From Sphingomonas lycopersici (GTDB taxonomy: Bacteria > Pseudomonadota > Alphaproteobacteria > Sphingomonadales > Sphingomonadaceae), in assembly GCF_026130605.1 (NCBI RefSeq), contig NZ_JANFAU010000015.1, positions 1 through 64,000 of the forward strand: a stretch of 64,000 nt of DNA, given 5' to 3'. The translations under genes and the position numbers were made by a program. How positions within the stretch are numbered: the first letter of the stretch is position 1; each line of letters opens with the position of its first letter. The notes beneath the pieces were generated by a model. The model did not search any database and was not told where the DNA came from. It saw only the letters and a program-made list of their open reading frames with translations. Positions 25,172 to 33,394 of this stretch are shown here, piece by piece.

Positions 25172-26334
25172 CGCCGCCCCCAGGTTTCGGGCCGCTGCGC
25201 CGCCGACAGATAACGCGGCAACCCGATCGCGCCGCCGACGAGCAGGAAGGCGAGCATCGCCAGAAGCTGCCGTGCGGACTGGGTGACCGGCGCGGCCATG
25301 ATCCATTGTTCGGCGAGCAATTTGGCAAAGGCCGAATAAGGCAGCAGCGCGCTCCACAGCCGCGCGAAGGCGGAGGCGGATTCGATCGGGAAGATCGCCC
25401 CGGCAAAGGCGAAGGACGCGCCGGCATAGAGGCCGGCGACCGACAGCGCCTTGCCCATCGTCAGCGTCAGCCCGACGACGAGCAGGGTCACCCCGATATA
25501 GGCAAGATACATCGCGGCATAGCCCGCGATCAGCATCGCGACGCTCCCGGCGACGGGCCAGCCGCGCAACCCCGCGACATAGCCGATCGCCAGCAGCCCC
25601 CAGCCGGTGAAGATCGCGAGATAGAGCGCGAGCTTCCCCGCCACCGCCGCCGCGGCGCGCGCGGGCGGCTCATCGCCGATCCACGCCCCGATCGTCCCGT
25701 CGCGCAATTCGCGGCCGAGCGCGCTCGCCGCCGCGACCATGAAGATCAGATGCAGCAACGCCGGGTGGATCAGCGCGACAAGCTGCAATTCGTAACTGCC
25801 CTGCGGGTTGAACAGCACGGCGCTCTGCGCCGCGATCGGCGGGCGGCGCACCTTGCCGGGCCCGGCGACCGCGGCGGTCTGCGTCGGCGCCAAGGCCGCG
25901 GCATAGCCCTGCACGACATTGCCCACCTCGCGCAGCGCCGCGCCCGCGGGGGTCGAATAGCTCGCATTGTAGAAGGTGGTGATGCTGGCGGTCGTGCCGC
26001 GCAGCACCGCGCGCTCGGTATCGACCGGGATCAGCACCACCGCATAGGCCTTGCCGGATCGCACCAGCCGCTCCGCCGCGCCCATTTCCCCCGGGCGCGC
26101 GACGACGCTGACCCCCGGCGCGGCATCGAGCCGCCGCGTCAGCTCGCGCGATATCGCCGTGCCGTCGTGGTCGACCACCACGATCGGCAGCTCGCGCATC
26201 ACCCCCGCCGAAAGCTGGACCGCCACCAGCGCCATCAGCGCCAGCGGCACCCAGGTCACCAGCGCGAGATCCCAGAAATGCGTCGCGAGGAAGCGCGCTT
26301 CGCGGCGCAATGCGCTGGCGAAGGCGCTTGCCAC
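25168..26334 (-). CDS. ABC-2 type permease, first of a pair
   Basis: A 388-residue membrane protein of the same build as its downstream partner. It has a first helix (LALVTWVPLALMALVAVQL), a periplasmic domain with IVVVDHDGTAISRELTRRL, and a C-terminal helix bundle. It starts at GTG 26334, 5 bp after the end of the membrane-fusion gene. The paired permeases probably form a heterodimer that connects to the periplasmic adaptor and outer-membrane channel. YbhS/YbhR and YhhJ are the closest-looking families by architecture. Confidence 0.88.
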   Translation of the reverse strand: MASAFASALRREARFLATHFWDLALVTWVPLALMALVAVQLSAGVMRELPIVVVDHDGTAISRELTRRLDAAPGVSVVARPGEMGAAERLVRSGKAYAVVLIPVDTERAVLRGTTASITTFYNASYSTPAGAALREVGNVVQGYAAALAPTQTAAVAGPGKVRRPPIAAQSAVLFNPQGSYELQLVALIHPALLHLIFMVAAASALGRELRDGTIGAWIGDEPPARAAAAVAGKLALYLAIFTGWGLLAIGYVAGLRGWPVAGSVAMLIAGYAAMYLAYIGVTLLVVGLTLTMGKALSVAGLYAGASFAFAGAIFPIESASAFARLWSALLPYSAFAKLLAEQWIMAAPVTQSARQLLAMLAFLLVGGAIGLPRYLSAAQRPETWGRR

Positions 26335-26339
26335 GCGGG

Positions 26340-27353
26340 CTACGCCGGCCAGTCGAACAGCACGGTCATCCCCGGCCGCAGCCCCTCGACCGGCGCGACC
26401 GGGATGACGCGCACCTCGAAGCTCTTGATATCGAACCCGCTCGATTGCCGCGTCGCGCGCCAGGTGGCGAAATCGCCCGCCGGCGCCGTGTAGATCACGC
26501 GAAACCGCACGCGGCGGTTGGCGAGCGCGGGGACCGTCCCCTCCAGCTCCTTGCCGCGCGCAAGCCCGTGGAGCTGATCCTCGCGCACGTTGAGCGTCAC
26601 CCAGGGATGCGCGGTATCGGTGAGCATGAACACCGGAAAGCCCTGCGGCACCAATTCGCCGGGCTGGGCGAGGCGCTTGCCGACCTCCCCGTCGGCCGGG
26701 GCGACCACGCGGGTCTCGTCAGCGGCGGCCTTGACCTCCGCGACCGCGCCGCGCGCCTGCTGCACCTGCCCGCTCGCCGCGGCCTTGTCCTGCCGCCGCG
26801 CGCCGGCCAGCGCGAGATCATATTGCGCGCGCGCCGCCTTGGCCTGTTCGACCGAGGCGACGGCATTGGTCCGCGCCTCGTCCGCCTTCTGCCCGGCGAT
26901 TACCCCCTGCCGAAACAGCCGATCGGTGCGCGCGGCGGTGGTCTGCGCGAGATCGGCGGCGGCCTGGGCGCGGCGCCATTGCGCCTCGGCGGCGCGGATA
27001 TCCTCGGGCCGCGCGCCTTCGTCGGCCTTGCTCTCCACCGCCTGCGCCGCCGCCAGCGCGCCGCCGGCCTGCTCGGACTTGGCGGCGACTTCGGGGCTGT
27101 CGAGCGTATAGAGCAATTGCCCGGCCTTGACCTGCTGGCCCTCCTCGACATGGAAAGCCGCGATCCGCGCGGTGACCTTGCTCGTGATGCGCATCTCGCG
27201 CGCATCGACCATCCCCTGAATCTGCCCCGGTGCGGGGCGATAGGCGAGCCACAGCCCCAGCGCGAGCAAGGCGACGACCACGATCGCCGCGATCGGCCGC
27301 GCCAGCGTGCGCCGGGCGGGGGGCGGGGTTTCGTCGATCGCGGTATCGGTCAT
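26340..27353 (-). CDS. HlyD/EmrA-type periplasmic membrane-fusion protein
   Basis: A 337-residue adaptor. One N-terminal transmembrane helix (AAIVVVALLALGLWLAY) is followed by a split lipoyl domain (ITSKVTARIAAFHVEEGQQV and ETRVVAPADGEVGKRLAQ). These flank a long alanine-rich coiled coil of about 120 residues, and a C-terminal beta-barrel domain completes it. It joins the ABC-2 permeases to the outer-membrane factor. The ATG at 27353 overlaps the stop of the outer-membrane factor gene by 4 bp. Confidence 0.92.
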   Translation of the reverse strand: MTDTAIDETPPPARRTLARPIAAIVVVALLALGLWLAYRPAPGQIQGMVDAREMRITSKVTARIAAFHVEEGQQVKAGQLLYTLDSPEVAAKSEQAGGALAAAQAVESKADEGARPEDIRAAEAQWRRAQAAADLAQTTAARTDRLFRQGVIAGQKADEARTNAVASVEQAKAARAQYDLALAGARRQDKAAASGQVQQARGAVAEVKAAADETRVVAPADGEVGKRLAQPGELVPQGFPVFMLTDTAHPWVTLNVREDQLHGLARGKELEGTVPALANRRVRFRVIYTAPAGDFATWRATRQSSGFDIKSFEVRVIPVAPVEGLRPGMTVLFDWPA

Positions 27354-28723
27354 GGAATCACCTCATCCATCCGCGCGAGATAATCGGGCATGCGGTCCAT
27401 CTGGCCGCTCATGCTGAGCAATTGCGCGAGCGCCTGGACATAATCGTTGGCCGCCTGCGCGCGCTGGATCCGTGCGCGGCCGAGCCCGAGCTGGGCGTCG
27501 ACGACATCGAGCGAGGTCGCCTGCTGCTCGCGATAGGAGAGCGTCTGGAGCTTGAGATTCTCCGCCGCCGAGGCTTGCGCGCTGTCGAGCAGTTTGAAGC
27601 GTTTGCGCGCTGCCTCCACCTCGCCCCATGCCTTGGTCACGCCGATTTCGAGCTGGGTGCGCGCCTCGCGCAGCCCCGCTTCGGTCTGCGCCACCGTTTC
27701 GCGCGCGGCATCGATCTGCTGGCGGCGGCCGGCGCCCGACATCAATTTGTATTTGACGCCGACCCCCACCGACCAGTCGGGATCGGTGAGCAAGGAATTG
27801 CGCGTATCGAAATTATACTGGCCGAAGCCGTAGATCGTCGGGCGCAGCTTCGATTGCTGGATCGTCACCCCGGCGCGCGCCTGATCCTCCAGCGCCTTGA
27901 GCCGCGCGAGCTGGGGGTGGGCATCGAGCGCGGCGGCCTTGAACGTGTCGAGCGGTTCGAGCGGGCGCGAATTGACCCCGAGCGGGCTCAGCGGGTGGAC
28001 CCCGTCGGGCGCGCGCAGCATCCCGGCGAGCGCGGCATTGGCGGTGGCGAGATCGGAGATCGCTTTCTCATATTCACGCGCCGCATCGTCGCGCGCGACC
28101 TCCGCCTGGAGATATTGCGCGCGGCTGATGAAGCGCTCCTGCTGCAGCTTGGCGGCATCGGCGACATGGCGGTTGAGTCCGTCGAGCACGTCGCGGCGGA
28201 TGCCGAGCGCGCGTTCGGCGAGCTGCTGGCCGTAATAGGCCTGGACGAGCTGGACGAGCGCATTGTCGACCGCAATGTCGCGATCGGCCTTGGCCTGCGC
28301 GACCTGCGCCCGCGCGCCGGCCTGCGTGCCGGAAATCTGCCCGCCGGCGTAGAGCGGGAGGGTCGCGGTGACGATCGGGCGACTGCTGGTGCGCTCCTGC
28401 CGGAAGCGGAGCGGATCGCGGATGCCGAACGATTCCGCCACCGGCGCGAGCGAGCCGAGCGGGAGGTAGAGCGTCTTCTGATATTCGAGCAATTGCGCCT
28501 CGAGATCGACATCGGGGCGGCCGAGCGTGCGGGTGGCGCCTTCCTGCGCCTGTTTGCCGCGCAGCGCGGCGGCGGAGGCTTCGATCGCGTCGGAACGCTG
28601 GAGCAGGCGTTGCTGCGCGGCGTTGAAATCGAGCGTCAGCGGGGCGTTGGTCTGGGCGACGGCGGGCGCGGCGAAGGTGGCGGCGCACAGCAACGACCAT
28701 CGCAACAGGCGCATCAACCGCAT
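27350..28723 (-). CDS. TolC-family outer-membrane efflux factor
   Basis: A 457-residue exported protein with a signal peptide (LLRWSLLCAATFAAPAVAQ) and the duplicated coiled-coil/beta-strand TolC layout. Two long helical hairpins flank the strand segments RPIVTATLPLYAGGQISG and DPDWSVGVGVKYKLMSG. It is the first gene of the export operon; the adaptor gene overlaps its stop by 4 bp. ATGs at 28723 and 28714 are both possible. With the downstream adaptor and permeases it would form an envelope-spanning exporter. Confidence 0.9.
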   Translation of the reverse strand: MRLMRLLRWSLLCAATFAAPAVAQTNAPLTLDFNAAQQRLLQRSDAIEASAAALRGKQAQEGATRTLGRPDVDLEAQLLEYQKTLYLPLGSLAPVAESFGIRDPLRFRQERTSSRPIVTATLPLYAGGQISGTQAGARAQVAQAKADRDIAVDNALVQLVQAYYGQQLAERALGIRRDVLDGLNRHVADAAKLQQERFISRAQYLQAEVARDDAAREYEKAISDLATANAALAGMLRAPDGVHPLSPLGVNSRPLEPLDTFKAAALDAHPQLARLKALEDQARAGVTIQQSKLRPTIYGFGQYNFDTRNSLLTDPDWSVGVGVKYKLMSGAGRRQQIDAARETVAQTEAGLREARTQLEIGVTKAWGEVEAARKRFKLLDSAQASAAENLKLQTLSYREQQATSLDVVDAQLGLGRARIQRAQAANDYVQALAQLLSMSGQMDRMPDYLARMDEVIP

Positions 28724-28790
28724 CCCCCGCTATTGCGGGGCGAAGTGAGCCCGATCGCTTCGCGCGTGTAAAGGGCGATTTCGTCCTTCC

Positions 28791-28903
28791 ACTCCCCTCC
28801 CTGGCGAAGGGAGGGGCTTGGGGTGAGTGGGTGTGGGGGTTATCGGTCCGCTTCCTCGCCGGCCAACCCACCACCGCCCCCTCCCTTGTTCAAGGGAGGG
28901 GAG
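28791..28903. repeat. R2 palindromic repeat (GGGAGGGG arms, CCAACCCA core)
   Basis: Arms CTCCCCTCCCTGGCGAAGGG and CCCTTGTTCAAGGGAGGGGA enclose a core containing GGCCAACCCACC. Copies with the same arms and core lie at 33241 and 60875. It sits between the efflux operon and the aldolase-like gene. Confidence 0.88.
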
Positions 28904-28916
28904 TAACAGGGAAAAG

Positions 28917-30062
28917 TCAGCGCGATCGCCCGCGCGCCGTCACCGGCCAGAGATCGACCAGCGTATTCCCGCTCACGACATGATAGGTATCATAGAGGTT
29001 GACCGTCGGGTCGCAATGCGGCGCGTTGAGCGAGACGATCGCGTCGAGCGCCGGCAGATCCCCCGCGGGGTGGACCAACGCCCCCTGTTCGTCGCCCATG
29101 AAGAAATAGACCGTCCCTTCCGCCGCGCCGGCGTTGACCAGCGGCGGCTTGGCGTCGGTGGCGAGCGATTTGATCCCGGCATCGACCGTCACCAGCCCCG
29201 GCGAATTGGCGCTGATCACGCGGGTGTCGACCAGCAAGGCGGTCTCATAGGGGATCTCGCCTTCCTCCGCGGTCAGCGCGCAGACGCGATATTGATCGTC
29301 CATGAAGATGTACGAGCCGACCTGAAGCTCGGTGAACAGATCGAGCGTCGCGTCGATCCGGTGGGTGCCGGTGCCGCCGCCCGAGACGATCGGCGGCTTG
29401 CCCCCCGCCGCCTCGAGCGCGGCAATGACGCTGCGGAGATAGGCGGCGCGATCGTGCATCGCCGCCGCGCGCTCGGCGAAGCTCTCGATATGCTGCTGCG
29501 ACCCGCAATAATATTGCACCCCGGCGTAGCGCAGCATCGGCTCGGCAGCGATCGTGCGATACAGCTCGACCGCCGCCTCGGGTGAGGCGACCCCGGTGCG
29601 GTGGATTCCGGGATCGACATCGATCAGTAAGGTCAGCGGGCGCCCCCCTCGCGCCGCCACCGCCGCAGCGATCGCGCGCGCGCCGTGCGGGTTGTCCGCG
29701 ACGCACATCAGCCCTTCGGCGCGTTCGTTGAGCGCGACGAGCCGCTCGATCGCGGGAGTCGATATCACCGGAGAGGTGATCAGCAGCCCGGCGATCCCGG
29801 CATCGGCCAGCGCCTCGGCCTCGCCCAATTTGGCGCAGCATTGCCCGACCGCGCCGGCGGCGATCTGGCGCCGCGCGACGTCGGCGCTCTTGTGGGTCTT
29901 GGAATGGGGGCGCAATTTCAGCCCGTTGGCGGCGGCGAACCCGGCCATCCGCGCGATGTTGCGATCGAGCGCGTCGCGGTCGATCACCAGCACCGGGGTG
30001 TTGAGATCGCGCCGCGATCCCTGTCGGCCGACCAGATGGCGGTGGAGTTCCTCGTCGGTCAT
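28917..30062 (-). CDS. DSD1/D-threonine-aldolase-family PLP enzyme
   Basis: A 381-residue protein with the alanine-racemase-like fold III barrel. The PLP lysine is in LRPHSKTHKS near residue 53. A glycine-rich phosphate site is IVSGGGTGTHRID, and the divalent-metal pair His-x-Cys is in LNAPHCDPTVNLYD, diagnostic of D-threonine aldolase, D-serine dehydratase and 3-hydroxyaspartate aldolase. It starts 4 bp after the oxidase gene and ends the TBDR-MFS-TetR-oxidase-aldolase gene group. It probably cleaves or dehydrates a beta-hydroxy-D-amino acid; the exact substrate is not readable. Confidence 0.88.
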   Translation of the reverse strand: MTDEELHRHLVGRQGSRRDLNTPVLVIDRDALDRNIARMAGFAAANGLKLRPHSKTHKSADVARRQIAAGAVGQCCAKLGEAEALADAGIAGLLITSPVISTPAIERLVALNERAEGLMCVADNPHGARAIAAAVAARGGRPLTLLIDVDPGIHRTGVASPEAAVELYRTIAAEPMLRYAGVQYYCGSQQHIESFAERAAAMHDRAAYLRSVIAALEAAGGKPPIVSGGGTGTHRIDATLDLFTELQVGSYIFMDDQYRVCALTAEEGEIPYETALLVDTRVISANSPGLVTVDAGIKSLATDAKPPLVNAGAAEGTVYFFMGDEQGALVHPAGDLPALDAIVSLNAPHCDPTVNLYDTYHVVSGNTLVDLWPVTARGRSR

Positions 30063-30066
30063 GACG

Positions 30067-31338
30067 TCACTTCCTCTCGATGCCGAACAGCCGCGCGAGG
30101 TCGGCGTTGACGAACTTGCCCGCCGGATCGACCTCGGCGCGGACCTTCAGGAAATCGCCGGTCTTCGGATAAAGCGCGTGGACCTGATCGGGGCCGAGCG
30201 TGTGGCGCTTGGCCCAATGCGGCCGCCCGTTGGCGCCGCGCAGCACCGGCTCGATCTCGGCGAACAGCGCGCGCCACGGCATCCGTGCATATTGGTGGAA
30301 GGAGATCGACGATCCCACGCCGCGGTTGAACGGCGACATCCAGATATCGTCCCCCGCGACCAGCCGGAATTCGAACGGGAAGGCGACGGGGAGCTTCTTG
30401 CGCCGGATATAGCCGATCGCTTCGAACAGCGTCGGGATCCCGTCGGCGCGGGGCAGTTCATATTCCATTTCCTCGAAACGGATCGTGCGCTCGCCGGGGA
30501 AGATCTGCCACGCCGGGCCGACGCGGCGCGAGGGCTTGCTGCTCAGCCGCATCATCAGCCGCTGGAGCGGTGGGATGAGGAAATTGGCTTTGCGGCCCAA
30601 TTCGCACGCGACGCGGAACGGGCGTTCGTCGATATCGGTCGAGTGCGGCATCTCGCCCTCGCCCGCGATCGGGTGAAGGCTCTTGAAGATCACCGTATCG
30701 GCATAGGGAAAGACGAAGAATTCGAAATGGCGCGTCGCGGCGGCGAGCTCCTGCCAGCGCTCCGCCATCTCGCCCAGCGGCCGCGCCTCGACGCGTTCCT
30801 CGAGATAATAAGCGGGCAGCACGTTGATGCGGATGCGGGTCGCGACCCCGAACAGCCCGAGCGACAGCCGCTGCGCCTGAAACAGATCGGGGTGATGCTC
30901 CGCATCGCAGACGACGAGCGAGCCGTCGGCGAGCATCAGTTCGAACGCAATGACCTGGGTCGAAAGGCTGCCGAGATCCTTGCCGGTGCCGTGTGTCCCG
31001 GTGGCGGTGGCGCCGGCGAGCGATTGCGGGTTCACGTCGCCCTGATTGATCAGCGACACGCCCTCTTTCCACAATGTTTCGGTGAGCCGCGCGAGGCTCC
31101 AACCGGCGGGCACCCAGGCGCTGGCGCGATCGGCGGCGATCTCGATCGGCGCATCATAGTCGCTCATGTCGATCAGCGTGCCGTCGGTCTCGCACAAGGG
31201 CATGAACGAATGGCCGGCGCCACGCACGCGGACGCGCGGGGTGGCGAGGATCGCGGCGCGCAATTCGCTTTCGTTCCGCGGCCGCGCGATCGCGCGCGGC
31301 TGTGCGGAAACGCTGCCCGACCAATTATGCCATTCCAT
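30067..31338 (-). CDS. FAD-linked oxidase of the aldonolactone oxidase family
   Basis: A 423-residue protein of the VAO family. The FAD-binding loop VRVRGAGHSFMPL carries His43, the usual site of covalent FAD attachment in L-gulonolactone and D-arabinono-lactone oxidases. A second FAD segment is GDVNPQSLAGATATGTHGTG, and the C-terminal ALO-domain motif is GRPHWAKRH. It would oxidise an aldonolactone or sugar alcohol. The gene sits between the TetR-type regulator and aldolase-like genes on the same strand, with gaps of 25 and 4 bp, so all three are probably cotranscribed. Confidence 0.87.
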   Translation of the reverse strand: MEWHNWSGSVSAQPRAIARPRNESELRAAILATPRVRVRGAGHSFMPLCETDGTLIDMSDYDAPIEIAADRASAWVPAGWSLARLTETLWKEGVSLINQGDVNPQSLAGATATGTHGTGKDLGSLSTQVIAFELMLADGSLVVCDAEHHPDLFQAQRLSLGLFGVATRIRINVLPAYYLEERVEARPLGEMAERWQELAAATRHFEFFVFPYADTVIFKSLHPIAGEGEMPHSTDIDERPFRVACELGRKANFLIPPLQRLMMRLSSKPSRRVGPAWQIFPGERTIRFEEMEYELPRADGIPTLFEAIGYIRRKKLPVAFPFEFRLVAGDDIWMSPFNRGVGSSISFHQYARMPWRALFAEIEPVLRGANGRPHWAKRHTLGPDQVHALYPKTGDFLKVRAEVDPAGKFVNADLARLFGIERK

Positions 31339-31363
31339 CCGCCCGTCTCTTTCGTTGCGGCGC

Positions 31364-32035
31364 CTAGCTGAAGCTCGCGAAATAATGCGCGAACAGCAGG
31401 CACACTTCTCTGTTGATGATATCGGCGTCGCGATCGGGTTCCTCGACCACCATTTCCATCGCCGCGTAGCTCAGCTCGACCGTCATCCGCGTCACCACTT
31501 CGAGCCGACGCGGATCGGTATTGGGGTAGATTTCGCGCATGTGGCGGAAGAAATGTCCCGCCACCATGTCGCGCGAGCGGAAGCGCAGGTCCTGCAGCAC
31601 CGGCACCGCGCGCAACGCGCGGCCGATTGCCGAGCCGCCGGGAAATTCGCGCTGGATCGCCACCATCCGCTCATGGATCGCCAGCGTCTTGGCCAGCCGT
31701 TCCTCGAAGGTGTCGCCGGTCAGTCCGCCGGCGTCGGCCCAGGCGATCACCTCGTCATCCTGCGCGCGCATCAGCCGGTCGCCCAATTCCTTGAGCACGG
31801 CGTATTTGTTGGGGAAATAGCGATAGAGCGCGGGCGGCGAGAGCCCCGCCGCCTCGCAGATCAGATTGGTGGTGAGCTGCTCGAACCCGACGCGCTCGAG
31901 CAATTGCCCGGCGGTTTCGAGGATCAGTTCGAACGTATCCTGCGAGCGTGCCTGGCGCGGGCGCAGCTTGGTGGCAAGCGGCGGCTTGCGGGTGCGCGGC
32001 TTGCGCGCGCGATCGGTGGTGGCGGATGTCGTCAT
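31364..32035 (-). CDS. TetR-family transcriptional regulator
   Basis: A 223-residue regulator. A basic N-terminal tail precedes the TetR helix-turn-helix (TTNLICEAAGLSPPALYRYF, residues about 55-74), and a helical ligand-binding domain follows. The ATG at 32035 overlaps the MFS gene stop by 4 bp (ATGA). It probably controls its own cluster; inverted repeats before the TonB receptor gene (35675 and 35768) are candidate operators. The inducer is unknown. Confidence 0.92.
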   Translation of the reverse strand: MTTSATTDRARKPRTRKPPLATKLRPRQARSQDTFELILETAGQLLERVGFEQLTTNLICEAAGLSPPALYRYFPNKYAVLKELGDRLMRAQDDEVIAWADAGGLTGDTFEERLAKTLAIHERMVAIQREFPGGSAIGRALRAVPVLQDLRFRSRDMVAGHFFRHMREIYPNTDPRRLEVVTRMTVELSYAAMEMVVEEPDRDADIINREVCLLFAHYFASFS

Positions 32036-33210
32036 GACGCCGCGGTGAGGATTACGCTGCGGCGAGTCAAATGGACCGCGAGGACGATCGCGATCGCCGC
32101 CGCCATCACCCCGCCGCCGAGCAACGCGCAGCCGCGCACGTCGCTGTCGGTCACCGCGAGCGAGGCGAGCAGCGGCCCGCTGCTGCAGCCGAGCAGCGCC
32201 GCGCCCGAGCCGAGCACCGCGGCGCGTCGGGTGGGGTCGGCCTCGATCACGAACGGGGTCATCAGCGGGGCGGCGAACATCCACAGCCCGCCGAACAACG
32301 CCGAGGCGGCGAGGAACATGCCGGTGCCGGGCAATTGCGCGAACACCAGCATCAGCCCGGCCATCACGACCTGCGATGCGAGCAGCGCGGGCAGCCAGCG
32401 CATCCGCCCGGCGAGCAAGGTGGCGAGCAACCCGCCGGTCACCTGCGCGGCGAGCGACAGCGACAGCGCGGTATCGGCGGTTCCGGCGGGATGTCCGGCC
32501 TGTCGCGACAGCGGCTCGACATAGATCCACACCGCAAGGATCGCGGCGTTGAAGCAAAAGGCGCCGCCGAGCGCGGCGAGCCCGCGCGGGGCGGGGAGCC
32601 CGCTCGGCTCGTCCGCCGCGACCGGCAGCGGCGCGAAGCCGCGCGGCACCGCGAAGCCGGCAAAGACGGTCAGCACGCCCAGCGCGGCGAGCACCGCAAA
32701 GCCGCCGTCGGCGCCATAGGGGCGCACCACCCACGGCCCGAGCGTCGCGACGACGAGGAATTGCGCCAGCGTCTGCACCGTCAGATAGATCGCCGCCCAG
32801 CGCTCGGGGCGCGGGGCGCGGACGATCATCGCGGTCATCAGCCAGATCAGCGCCCCGCTCGGCACGCCGTTGACGCCGCGCACCGCGACCAGCACCCAGC
32901 CGTCGCAATAGATCGTCGCGGCATTGAGCAGCGCCATCAGCGCGCCGCACAAGATCGTCAGCAGCCGCAGCCGCTGCGCCCCCACCAATGCGCCGGTCAG
33001 CCCGGCGGCGAGCCCCATCGTCAGCAACTCGACCGTCCCGGCCTGCCCGATCTGCGCCGCGCTCAGCCGCCCGGCATGTTCGAGCGCGCCGAGCAGCAGC
33101 GGGCCGACCCCGGCGAACATGATCCCCGCGACCCCGGCGAACAAGGTCGCCGCCCGCTCGCGCACCGACGGCGCCGGCCCGAGCCACACGCCGGTTTCAG
33201 CCGCGGTCAT
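32032..33210 (-). CDS. MFS transporter
   Basis: A 392-residue protein with 12 hydrophobic segments. Half-domain symmetry is visible around a central loop (VAADEPSGLPAPRG), and AAIYLTVQTLAQFLVVATLG marks the middle of the first half. The ATG at 33210 is the first that keeps codons out of the R2 repeat upstream. It lies downstream of the TonB receptor on the same strand and probably carries the same substrate across the inner membrane. No specific substrate family is recognised. Confidence 0.87.
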   Translation of the reverse strand: MTAAETGVWLGPAPSVRERAATLFAGVAGIMFAGVGPLLLGALEHAGRLSAAQIGQAGTVELLTMGLAAGLTGALVGAQRLRLLTILCGALMALLNAATIYCDGWVLVAVRGVNGVPSGALIWLMTAMIVRAPRPERWAAIYLTVQTLAQFLVVATLGPWVVRPYGADGGFAVLAALGVLTVFAGFAVPRGFAPLPVAADEPSGLPAPRGLAALGGAFCFNAAILAVWIYVEPLSRQAGHPAGTADTALSLSLAAQVTGGLLATLLAGRMRWLPALLASQVVMAGLMLVFAQLPGTGMFLAASALFGGLWMFAAPLMTPFVIEADPTRRAAVLGSGAALLGCSSGPLLASLAVTDSDVRGCALLGGGVMAAAIAIVLAVHLTRRSVILTAAS

Positions 33211-33240
33211 GGTGCGCGTCTCGATTGGCGGCAGTGTCTC

Positions 33241-33350
33241 TCCTCCCTTGAACAAGGGAGGGGCTGGGGGTGGGTTGGTGTGGGGGGCAGTGGTTCGTTG
33301 CCTCGCAGGCCAACCCACCCTCGACCCCTCCCCTGTTCCCGGGAGGGGAG
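33241..33350. repeat. R2 palindromic repeat between TonB receptor and MFS genes
   Basis: Arms TCCTCCCTTGAACAAGGGAG and CCCTGTTCCCGGGAGGGGAG enclose the core GGCCAACCCACC, as in the copies at 28791 and 60875. It splits an otherwise same-strand gene cluster and could weaken expression of the distal genes. Confidence 0.88.
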
Positions 33351-33394
33351 GAACGATGTGTCGAGGCGAGGAACGCGCGCATCCTCAGCCGCCT

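Noticed and set aside
24068..30062. A hidden ATPase gene for the ABC-2 operon
   Set aside because: No Walker A, ABC signature or Walker B was found in the operon or in the flanking genes on either strand.
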